Positions 1 through 5,071 of a stretch of DNA of 6,127 bases are shown here, in pieces. The notes below the pieces were generated by a model, which was not told the origin of the DNA, ran no database searches, and saw only the letters and a program-made list of their open reading frames with translations. The position numbers and the translations under genes were made by a program. Source of the stretch: an uncultured Ruminococcus sp. (GTDB lineage Bacteria; Bacillota; Clostridia; Oscillospirales; Ruminococcaceae); assembly GCA_946612185.1 (NCBI GenBank), contig CAMOEP010000152.1, positions 1 to 6,127 on the forward strand. Reading direction: 5' to 3'. The stretch's first letter is position 1. Each line of letters begins with the position of its first letter.

Positions 1-44
1 ATGGGGTACTGGCAGCCTAAAAGTTCAGTTATCCTTGTTTTCAT
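1..44 (-). CDS. fabK: FabK-type enoyl-ACP reductase, N-terminal fragment (runs off left edge)
   Basis: Only 14 complete codons are in the window, reading MKTRITELLGCQYP from an ATG at 44-42. This matches the usual N terminus of FabK, the FMN-dependent enoyl-ACP reductase II of the nitronate monooxygenase-like family, which characteristically begins MKTRITELLG-x-x-YPI. FabK catalyses the last reduction of each fatty-acid elongation cycle in the cytoplasm. An AGGAGG ribosome site five bases upstream fixes the start. The gene lies downstream of fabH on the same strand, which fits a fatty-acid operon. The family also contains nitronate monooxygenases with very similar N termini. The FabK call therefore rests partly on the neighbouring fabH, and the flavin-binding core is outside the window. 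Confidence 0.8.
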   Translation of the reverse strand, partial: MKTRITELLGCQYP

Positions 45-49
45 AGTAG

Positions 50-55
50 CCTCCT
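50..55 (-). promoter_or_regulatory. Ribosome binding site of the fabK fragment
   Basis: CCTCCT on the plus strand is AGGAGG on the minus strand, five bases before the ATG at 44-42. This perfect Shine-Dalgarno is what makes the 44-base edge fragment credible as a real gene start. Confidence 0.85.
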
Positions 56-63
56 GTATACAT

Positions 64-84
64 TAATTCGTAATGCGTAATTCC
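64..84. repeat. Three tandem 7-base repeats (TAATTCG, TAATGCG, TAATTCC)
   Basis: Three head-to-tail heptamers of consensus TAATKCS occupy 64-70, 71-77 and 78-84, directly upstream of the fabK ribosome site. They resemble the short tandem heptamers found in intergenic DNA of several bacterial groups. A genome-wide family is inferred, not seen here. Confidence 0.6.
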
Positions 85-87
85 GGT

Positions 88-103
88 ATCGCCCTGCGGC
101 GAT
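88..103. repeat. Small GC-rich hairpin in the fabH-fabK gap
   Basis: ATCGCC (88-93) and GGCGAT (98-103) are perfect complements around a CTGC loop, giving a 6-bp stem with two further G-T pairs possible outside. Read in the fabH direction (minus strand) it is followed by ACCGGAATT and no T tract, so it is unlikely to terminate fabH transcription. On the plus strand it is followed by GTATTTT, but no plus-strand gene ends here. It may be an mRNA processing or stability element, or part of an intergenic repeat with the adjacent heptamers. Confidence 0.5.
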
Positions 104-158
104 GTATTTTAAAAACGTGAGCGTATGCGAAAACATTAATCACACATTGCAGATAGTT

Positions 159-1142
159 TTAGTACTCTATTATAGCGCCTCCGTAGGTCAGACCTGCTCC
201 GAAGCCTATGAGGGCGAGTTTCTGTCCACGCTGTACCTTTCCCTTTTCTATCGCTTCATTCAGCGCCAGGGGGATAGATGCACTTGATGTATTTCCAAAG
301 TGATCAAGGGTTATGATGAATTTATCCATAGGTACGCCAAGCTTCTTGGAAGCTGTCTCGATTATGCGCACATTCGCCTGATGAGGTATGAACCAGTCGA
401 TATCCTCAGCAGTTATCCCGCTTCCGGCGGCTGCTCCCTCGAATGCCTTCGGCAGAGCGCCTACTGCAAACTTGTATACCTCCTTGCCTTCCTGATAAAG
501 CTTATGCAGGGGCTTGTCAGTAAAGCCGTCATTAAAGTCTGATTCAACCTTTACTTCCGGCGCAACATTCAGGCTTCTTGCGCAGAGATAGTGCGCTCCA
601 TTGCCGTCAGATGCGATATATGAACTGAACAGCTTATCGCTCTTTTCAACGATAGCCGCTGCCGCACCGTCACCGAAAAGGATACAGGTAGTTCTGTCCT
701 CAAAATCAAGGAAGCGTGAAAGCGCCTCTGTTGCGCATATCAGTATATACTTACCGCATCCTGTATCAAGAAAACGCCTTGCAGTATCCAGCGCATATAC
801 AAATCCGGAACAGGCAGCATTCAGGTCAAATGCAGCCGCATTGACTGCACCTGTCTCCCTTTGGATAATAGCAGACACGCTGGGGGTCAGGAAGTCAGAT
901 GTTACGGTCGAAGCTATGATAAGACCAATATCCTTCGGATCGATGCCTGCCCTTTCAATAGCCTGCTGTGAAGCCTTTGCGCCCATATACCATGTAGGCT
1001 CCCAGCCTGCCATGGGACGCTCTGTGATACCTGTCCTTGTGCGTATCCACTCGTCGTTTGTATCAATGAATCGCCTGAAGTCGTCATTTTTCAGTTTCTG
1101 CTCAGGGATATAGCTTCCTGTAGCTACGATATTAATACCCAT
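159..1142 (-). CDS. fabH: 3-oxoacyl-ACP synthase III (KAS III)
   Basis: Cytoplasmic initiating condensing enzyme of type II fatty-acid synthesis: it joins an acyl-CoA primer to malonyl-ACP to give a 3-oxoacyl-ACP. The 327-residue product is full length for the family. The Cys-His-Asn triad is intact: Cys111 in DLNAACSGFVYAL, His254 in PHQANVRIIE and Asn284 in HFGNTSSAS. The N-terminal EWIRTRTGI (31-39) and C-terminal GFGAGLTYGG (313-322) are also typical. The ATG is preceded at six bases by AAGGAG (1149-1154), which fixes the start. The gene is divergent from fabD and upstream of a fabK fragment, so it probably begins a small minus-strand fatty-acid operon. Its leader carries a stable hairpin. 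The initiating-type motifs and the lack of extra domains argue against a chalcone synthase or FabF identity. Confidence 0.97.
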   Translation of the reverse strand: MGINIVATGSYIPEQKLKNDDFRRFIDTNDEWIRTRTGITERPMAGWEPTWYMGAKASQQAIERAGIDPKDIGLIIASTVTSDFLTPSVSAIIQRETGAVNAAAFDLNAACSGFVYALDTARRFLDTGCGKYILICATEALSRFLDFEDRTTCILFGDGAAAAIVEKSDKLFSSYIASDGNGAHYLCARSLNVAPEVKVESDFNDGFTDKPLHKLYQEGKEVYKFAVGALPKAFEGAAAGSGITAEDIDWFIPHQANVRIIETASKKLGVPMDKFIITLDHFGNTSSASIPLALNEAIEKGKVQRGQKLALIGFGAGLTYGGAIIEY

Positions 1143-1185
1143 TTACTACTCCTTTTCGGTACTTATCCTCAGAAATATTTGACGG

Positions 1186-1220
1186 AATGACCGGTAAAAA
1201 AATTTATGTCTCCAGTCATT
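1186..1220 (-). promoter_or_regulatory. Stem-loop in the fabH mRNA leader
   Basis: On the minus strand AATGACTGG (1220-1212) can pair with CCGGTCATT (1194-1186). That gives nine consecutive base pairs including one G-U, around a 17-base AU-rich loop. It lies inside the fabH leader if transcription starts near 1260, and ends 43 bases before the start codon. No T run follows, so it is not an intrinsic terminator. A role in mRNA stability or translation control is inference. Confidence 0.45.
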
Positions 1221-1242
1221 TTGTACAATAACAAAAAAACTG

Positions 1243-1271
1243 TTGTAAATCTTCTGAATTTGTGTTATTAT
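1243..1271 (+). promoter_or_regulatory. Probable fabD operon promoter (P1)
   Basis: TTGTAA (1243-1248) and TATTAT (1266-1271) are separated by exactly 17 bases, and a TGT precedes the -10 box in the extended -10 position (1263-1265). This is the best vegetative promoter match in the window. It predicts a start near 1278 and an unusually long fabD leader of about 187 bases, which would contain the 16-bp palindrome. Confidence 0.6.
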
Positions 1272-1272
1272 A
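1267..1272 (-). promoter_or_regulatory. -10 box candidate for fabH
   Basis: The minus strand reads TATAAT exactly, a consensus sigma-A -10, placing a start near 1260 and a leader of about 117 bases. No good -35 is found 16-18 bases upstream. It overlaps the plus-strand -10 box of the fabD promoter. A competing candidate nearer the gene is TTTACA (1249-1244) with TACAAA (1225-1220), spacing 18. Confidence 0.4.
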
Positions 1273-1293
1273 GTTGTATAGCTGTGCAGTATA

Positions 1294-1323
1294 TTCACAC
1301 GCCTCTGCACGCAAGTATACAAT
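1294..1323 (+). promoter_or_regulatory. Second fabD promoter candidate (P2)
   Basis: TTCACA (1294-1299) and TACAAT (1318-1323) each differ from consensus by one base but are 18 bases apart. The -10 box forms the left half of the 16-bp palindrome, so a protein bound there would block this promoter. It is weaker evidence than P1. Confidence 0.3.
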
Positions 1324-1333
1324 ATATATTGTA
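1318..1333. promoter_or_regulatory. Perfect 16-bp palindrome, candidate operator
   Basis: TACAATATATATTGTA reads identically on both strands, with 8-bp half-sites and no central spacer. It lies downstream of P1 and across the -10 of P2. Its outer halves are the TACAA/TTGTA element found repeatedly in this region. It may be an operator for a dimeric regulator of fatty-acid genes. An AT-rich chance palindrome is possible. Confidence 0.45.
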
Positions 1334-1464
1334 AATCATTTCCGGATTTTTTGCAATGATATTTTAATCCTTTATTGGGTCGAAGTGAAAATATCGTCAT
1401 TCTGCACAATATCCGGAGGATAAAACTCAAAATAATTGACGATGGTCGAAAGGATGTTTCAGTA

Positions 1465-2397
1465 ATGAAAATCGCACTTTTCTCCGGACAAGGCTCACAG
1501 TATCCCGGCATGGGCAGGGATATCAACGAGGCTTTCCCCCACACCGACGAGATCTACAACACAGCTTCCGAGATTCTTGGATATGACATGAAGAAGGTCT
1601 GCTTTGATACAGGCATTGAGGAACTTTCACGCACTAAGTACGCACAGCCGGCTATCCTTGCTACCTCTCTGGTGTGCATATCTGCTGCGCTCAACAAGGG
1701 TCATACTTCCGGCGCTCCCTTTGATTTCGGCGGTGTTGCTGGTCACTCACTGGGCGAATATGCTGCTATGGCTATGGCTGGCATGGTAAGTCTGGAGGAC
1801 GTTTTCACCCTCATCAAGGCAAGGGCTGAGGCTATGGAGGAGGCTGCAAGTGCAACTAAGGGCGCTATGGCTGCTATTATGAAACTCGCTCCCGAAAAGA
1901 TCGAGGAGGTATGTAATAACGCTTCAAATTACGTTACTGCCGTAAACTATAACTCCCCCCAGCAGACCGTTATCGCAGGCACTCCTGAGGGCATTGCCGA
2001 GGTCAGCGAGGTTTTCGCAGGCATGAAGGCAAGAGTTATCCCCCTGAACGTTGCCGGCGCTTTCCACTCAAAGCTGATGCAGCCTGCTGCTGATAAATTC
2101 CTGGAAACTGCCAAGACCATTACTTTCAGAGCGCCTCAGGTGAAGTACTACTCCAATATTACCGGCGGCGAACTTACCGATTTCAGCAATATGCCCGAAC
2201 TTCTGGCTAAGCATATCGTTTCCCCCGTCCGCTTCACTTCCGAACTGAACCAGATGAAGAACGACGGCGCTGATATTTTCGCTGAATTCGGCCCAGGCAA
2301 GACTCTCACCGGTCTGGTCAAAAAGACTCTTTCCGACGTGAAGGCTTTCAATATCGAAAATATCACTACACTTGAAGGAGCTGAGATCTATGGATAA
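1465..2397 (+). CDS. fabD: Malonyl-CoA:ACP transacylase
   Basis: Cytoplasmic transferase that moves malonyl from CoA to acyl carrier protein, supplying FabH and the elongating synthases. The 310-residue product is full length. It begins MKIALFSGQGSQYPGMG, the family's N-terminal GQGSQ signature. It carries the nucleophile Ser95 in GHSLGEY, Arg120 that binds the malonyl carboxylate, His201 in GAFHS, and the GPGKTL motif (276-281). I chose the ATG at 1465 because it starts exactly at the conserved N terminus and has AAAGGA (1449-1454) ten bases upstream. A TTG at 1375 would add 30 unrelated residues. It is the first gene of a plus-strand group and overlaps aroE by eight bases, implying translational coupling. 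The long leader suggests regulation before the start codon. Confidence 0.97.
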   Translation: MKIALFSGQGSQYPGMGRDINEAFPHTDEIYNTASEILGYDMKKVCFDTGIEELSRTKYAQPAILATSLVCISAALNKGHTSGAPFDFGGVAGHSLGEYAAMAMAGMVSLEDVFTLIKARAEAMEEAASATKGAMAAIMKLAPEKIEEVCNNASNYVTAVNYNSPQQTVIAGTPEGIAEVSEVFAGMKARVIPLNVAGAFHSKLMQPAADKFLETAKTITFRAPQVKYYSNITGGELTDFSNMPELLAKHIVSPVRFTSELNQMKNDGADIFAEFGPGKTLTGLVKKTLSDVKAFNIENITTLEGAEIYG

Positions 2398-3232
2398 ATA
2401 CGCACTTATCGGTCACCCTCTGGGTCACTCAATGTCTCCGCTGATACATAAGCAGCTTTTCGCCCTCAGCGGTATCACCGACTATTCCTACGAACTTATC
2501 GACATCGCCCCGGAAGCACTTTCCGACAGCGAGGGTATACTGCGTGAACTGAAAGGCTTCAATATCACTATTCCCCACAAGACCGCAATTATCCCTATGA
2601 TAGGCGAAATGGGCGAGAGCGCTGTCCGCTATAATTCAGTAAACTGCGTAAGGAACGACGGCGACAAGTTCATCGGATATAACACCGACTGTGACGGCTT
2701 CCTGCGTTCGGCTGAACTGCTGCCCCTGGGCGGTAAGGTACTGCTGGTAGGCTGCGGCGGCGTTGGCAGAATGATAGCCATTGAAGCCGCTCTCCACGAC
2801 GCAGAACTGACTATTGCTGTTATCCCGCAGGATATCCAGACCGCACAGCTCGTTATGGCTGAGATACTTTCCAAGTGCGGCGAGGCAAGAGTCCGCATAT
2901 GTCAGATCGACCAGATAGAGGGAAATTTCGACCTTATGATAAACGCTACTCCCGTGGGTATGTACCCCAAGACCGAAAGCTGTGCTGTTCCGGATTCCGT
3001 CATTGATAACTGCCTGAGTTTCTTCGACGTTATTTATAATCCCAACGAAACTCTGCTCATGAAAAAGGCAAGAGAGCGTGGAAAAATAGCCATCGGCGGC
3101 GCTGCTATGCTGGTTTATCAGGCTGTCAAGGCTCATGAACTCTGGTACGGCGGCGAGTTCGCTGCGGAGGACATTTCCGCTATCATCAAGCAGGTGGAAG
3201 CAGAAGTTGACCGCATGAACTCCGCTCAGTGA
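2390..3232 (+). CDS. aroE: Shikimate dehydrogenase
   Basis: Reduces 3-dehydroshikimate to shikimate in aromatic amino-acid synthesis. The 280-residue protein has the N-terminal substrate domain with GHPLGHSMSP (8-17, Ser14/Ser16 for shikimate), catalytic Lys64 in FNITIPHK, Asn85, and catalytic Asp100 in YNTDCDG. A Rossmann domain follows with GCGGVG (121-126), NATPVGM (185-191), DVIYNPNET (213-221) and Gln244. The loop after the second Rossmann strand reads AVIPQDIQTAQ (143-153) where NADP-dependent AroE proteins normally have Asn-Arg-Thr, so cofactor preference may differ. The start ATG lies inside the end of fabD, with GAAGGAG (2374-2380) nine bases upstream. A TTG at 2372 would add only six residues and lacks a ribosome site. 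A quinate/shikimate dehydrogenase role is the main alternative, but the neighbouring aroK supports a biosynthetic one. Confidence 0.95.
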   Translation: MDKYALIGHPLGHSMSPLIHKQLFALSGITDYSYELIDIAPEALSDSEGILRELKGFNITIPHKTAIIPMIGEMGESAVRYNSVNCVRNDGDKFIGYNTDCDGFLRSAELLPLGGKVLLVGCGGVGRMIAIEAALHDAELTIAVIPQDIQTAQLVMAEILSKCGEARVRICQIDQIEGNFDLMINATPVGMYPKTESCAVPDSVIDNCLSFFDVIYNPNETLLMKKARERGKIAIGGAAMLVYQAVKAHELWYGGEFAAEDISAIIKQVEAEVDRMNSAQ

Positions 3233-3243
3233 TCCCCCGATTT

Positions 3244-3261
3244 CCGGCGATTTATTGCCGG
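3244..3261. repeat. Short hairpin just after aroE
   Basis: CCGGC (3244-3248) and GCCGG (3257-3261) pair around an eight-base loop, 11 bases after the aroE stop. The next T run (3271-3275) is ten bases away, so as a terminator it is weak. It could protect the 3' end of the fabD-aroE message. Confidence 0.35.
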
Positions 3262-3265
3262 GTAT

Positions 3266-3344
3266 GAATATTTTTGCATAAATATTCGTTTTCAGGATTT
3301 TTGATAATGAATAATTATTCGTTTTGTGTGAATATTTATTCATT
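3266..3344. repeat. Cluster of AT-rich inverted and direct repeats upstream of aroK
   Basis: GAATATTT (3266-3273) and AAATATTC (3280-3287) form a perfect 8-bp inverted repeat with a 6-base spacer. GAATAATTATTC (3309-3320) is a perfect 12-bp palindrome. AATGAATAA (3306-3314) pairs with TTATTCATT (3336-3344), followed closely by seven T residues (3347-3353). TATTCGTTTT occurs twice (3283-3292, 3316-3325). The repeated GAATA half-site suggests a regulator-binding cluster or a weak terminator between aroE and aroK. I found no convincing promoter here. Chance repetition in AT-rich spacer is possible. Confidence 0.45.
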
Positions 3345-3391
3345 GCTTTTTTTGAACGATTTTCAACATATATAGAAAAGAAGGTTGATTT

Positions 3392-3886
3392 ATGACTATT
3401 TTCCTCTGCGGCTTCATGGGCTGCGGTAAATCCACCGTCGGTAAACTCACCGCTAAAAAACTGGGCTGCGGTTTCTTCGATACCGACGATATGATAGTTC
3501 AGGATCAGGGTATGCCGATACCGGATATATTCGCTCAGAAGGGCGAACCGTATTTTCGCCAGGTGGAGGCAAGGATAGTTACTTCCATGTGCGGGAAAAC
3601 TGCCGTGGTCGCTACCGGCGGCGGCGCTATGCTGAACCCTGATACCGCTAAAAAAGCAAGCGAAAACGGCACGGTCATATTCCTCGATGTACCTTTCGAG
3701 ACTTGCTATGAACGTATCTGCGGCGATACCAACCGACCTATCGCTGCTTCATCGACCAAAGATGAACTTCTGGAGCGCTATAACAGCCGCCGGAACGTTT
3801 ACCTTGAAAATTCAACAGTCCGCATCGACGCTTCCGGCAGCCCCATCGAGGTGGCTGAGGCTATCGCTGCGGCGATTCGACGATAA
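3392..3886 (+). CDS. aroK: Shikimate kinase
   Basis: Phosphorylates shikimate at the 3-hydroxyl with ATP, the step after AroE. The 164-residue protein is of normal length and is a P-loop kinase. It has the Walker A GFMGCGKST (7-15, Lys13) and DTDD (30-33, Asp32 for shikimate). It also has YFRQVE (54-59, Arg56), GGG (76-78), the lid arginine Arg115 in NRPIA, and RRNVY (133-137) for the adenine-side arginine. The ATG has GAAGG (3380-3384) seven bases upstream. It follows aroE by 159 bases of repeat-rich spacer and precedes the amidohydrolase by only 12 bases, so aroK and the amidohydrolase are almost certainly co-transcribed. AroL is the same activity. I use aroK because a single kinase is usual in clostridia. 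Confidence 0.96.
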   Translation: MTIFLCGFMGCGKSTVGKLTAKKLGCGFFDTDDMIVQDQGMPIPDIFAQKGEPYFRQVEARIVTSMCGKTAVVATGGGAMLNPDTAKKASENGTVIFLDVPFETCYERICGDTNRPIAASSTKDELLERYNSRRNVYLENSTVRIDASGSPIEVAEAIAAAIRR

Positions 3887-3898
3887 CGGAGTTTTTAT

Positions 3899-5071
3899 AT
3901 GCTTATATATAACGCTGAGATCATTACTATGGATAATTCCGGCTCTATCCCCTGCGGCTGGGTGGAAGTCACCGACGGTAAAATTGCCGCAATCGGTGAG
4001 GGTATACCGGAAAATATCACCGAAAATGACCTTGATGCCGAGGGTGGTACTCTCCTCCCCGGCTTCATCGACGCTCATACCCACCTGGGTATCATCGAGG
4101 ACGGTCTGGACTTCGAGGGCGATGACTGCAACGAGTCCACCGAGCCTTTCACTCCCCATATGCGTGCTATCGACGGCATCAATCCCTTTGACCGCTGCTT
4201 CTGCGAAGCAAGAGAACGTGGTATAACTTCCGCTGCGGTCTGCCCCGGAAGCGCTAACCCCTGCGGCGGCGAAATATGCGCCGTAAAAACAAACGGCAGA
4301 CGCATCGACGATATGCTCATAAAAAACTGCGGCATAAAGTTCGCCCTGGGCGAAAATCCCAAACGTGTCTACAACGACAAGGCGGAAACCCCTATGACCC
4401 GTATGGCTATTGCCGCTATTATCAGAGAGGGGCTGTATAAGTCACGGCGCTACGCTCACGACATGGACAGCTACTACTCCGATAACGAGAACTACGAGCC
4501 GCCGGAGTACGATATCAAGTGCGAAGCCCTCATGCCCCTGCTGGACAGGAAGCAAAAGGCGTTCTTCCACTGCCACAGGGCTGACGATATCTGCACCGCT
4601 ATGCGCCTTGCTAAGGAATTCTCCCTCGACCCGGTAATTATCCACGGCACGGAAAGTCACCTTATCGCTGATATTATCGCTGAGGAGGAAGTACCCGTGA
4701 TATGCGGCCCTCTGCTGTGCGACAGATGCAAGCCGGAAATGAGCCGCCTGGAGCTGAAAAATGCCGCAGAACTGGCTAACGCCGGCGCTCTTATCGCTAT
4801 ATGCACCGACCACACCGTTACACCTATACAATACCTGCCGCTTTCGGCAATGGCTGCGATAAAGGGCGGTCTTTCAAGGGAAAAGGCTCTCAGGGCTATT
4901 ACCTGCGATGCGGCTGCTATACTCGGTATCGACGAGCAGACCGGCAGTATCACTCCCGGAAAGGACGCTGACCTCCAGCTATACCCCAAGGGCTGCGACC
5001 CCCTCGATCTGATGAGCGAGCCGTCTATGGTCATGGTCAGCGGAAATATATGTAAAGGAGGACTAATATGA
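3899..5071 (+). CDS. Amidohydrolase of the imidazolonepropionase-related group, substrate unknown
   Basis: Predicted cytoplasmic metal-dependent hydrolase of the amidohydrolase superfamily (COG1228-like), 390 residues. A short beta-sandwich N terminus leads into PGFIDAHTHLG (54-64), where His60 and His62 form the HxH metal pair. Further likely ligands are His224 or His226 in FFHCHRADD, His249 in IIHGTESH and Asp304 in CTDH. The C terminus has the usual GSITPGKDADL (349-359). A conserved-looking central block (84-98) and GENPKRVY (151-158) fit an uncharacterised Firmicutes subgroup better than true imidazolonepropionase, and no other histidine-degradation gene is nearby. GGAG (3888-3891) lies seven bases before the ATG. 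The gene follows aroK by 12 bases and its stop overlaps the next start. I cannot name the substrate. Dihydroorotase and urease-type identities are not supported by context. Confidence 0.88.
   Translation: MLIYNAEIITMDNSGSIPCGWVEVTDGKIAAIGEGIPENITENDLDAEGGTLLPGFIDAHTHLGIIEDGLDFEGDDCNESTEPFTPHMRAIDGINPFDRCFCEARERGITSAAVCPGSANPCGGEICAVKTNGRRIDDMLIKNCGIKFALGENPKRVYNDKAETPMTRMAIAAIIREGLYKSRRYAHDMDSYYSDNENYEPPEYDIKCEALMPLLDRKQKAFFHCHRADDICTAMRLAKEFSLDPVIIHGTESHLIADIIAEEEVPVICGPLLCDRCKPEMSRLELKNAAELANAGALIAICTDHTVTPIQYLPLSAMAAIKGGLSREKALRAITCDAAAILGIDEQTGSITPGKDADLQLYPKGCDPLDLMSEPSMVMVSGNICKGGLI

Larger units (their letters stand above)
1143..1464. promoter_or_regulatory. Divergent fabH/fabD control region
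   Basis: These 322 bases hold no convincing protein gene. They contain the fabH ribosome site and leader hairpin on the minus strand, overlapping divergent -10 boxes near 1266-1272, a second plus-strand promoter candidate, and a perfect 16-bp palindrome at 1318-1333. TTGTA or TACAA half-sites lie at 1221, 1224, 1243, 1274, 1318 and 1329. A GTGCAG/CTGCAC inverted repeat spans 1284-1310, and an unused GGAGG lies at 1415-1419. The region is notably AT-rich compared with the flanking genes. I found no match to the FapR or FabT operator consensus as I remember them, so the regulator is unknown. Confidence 0.7.

Noticed and set aside
601..1113. 170-codon open frame on the plus strand across fabH
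   Set aside because: It lies wholly antisense to a clear fabH, has no recognisable domain, and reflects the codon bias of the real gene.
1284..1310. GTGCAG/CTGCAC hairpin in the putative fabD leader
   Set aside because: A 6-bp stem with a 15-base loop and no T tract is too weak to call a separate element.
1375..1464. Extended fabD start at TTG 1375
   Set aside because: The 30 extra residues are unlike any FabD N terminus, whereas the ATG at 1465 begins exactly at the conserved motif.
1143..1464. FapR or FabT operator, T-box or riboswitch ahead of fabD
   Set aside because: No stretch matches the FapR (TTAGTACCTA-type) or FabT (TTTGA-x-x-x-TCAAA-type) consensus as I know them, and there is no T-box sequence or riboswitch core.
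1146..1544. 132-codon minus-strand frame in the fabH-fabD region
   Set aside because: It spans promoters and the fabD start, is low-complexity in translation, and offers no family match; fabH has its own clear start downstream of it.
3301..3321. Fur-box-like TTGATAATGAATAATTATTC upstream of aroK
   Set aside because: Only the first eight bases (GATAATGA) follow the 19-bp Fur consensus and the rest diverges, so it is better treated as part of the AT-rich repeat cluster.
2636..3343. 235-codon open frame on the minus strand across aroE
   Set aside because: It is antisense to aroE, whose motifs are complete. Its N-terminal part runs through the AT-rich spacer, and the product resembles no family I know.
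3687..4226. 179-codon plus-strand frame bridging aroK and the amidohydrolase
   Set aside because: It is an out-of-frame shadow of two well-supported genes and has no domain signature.
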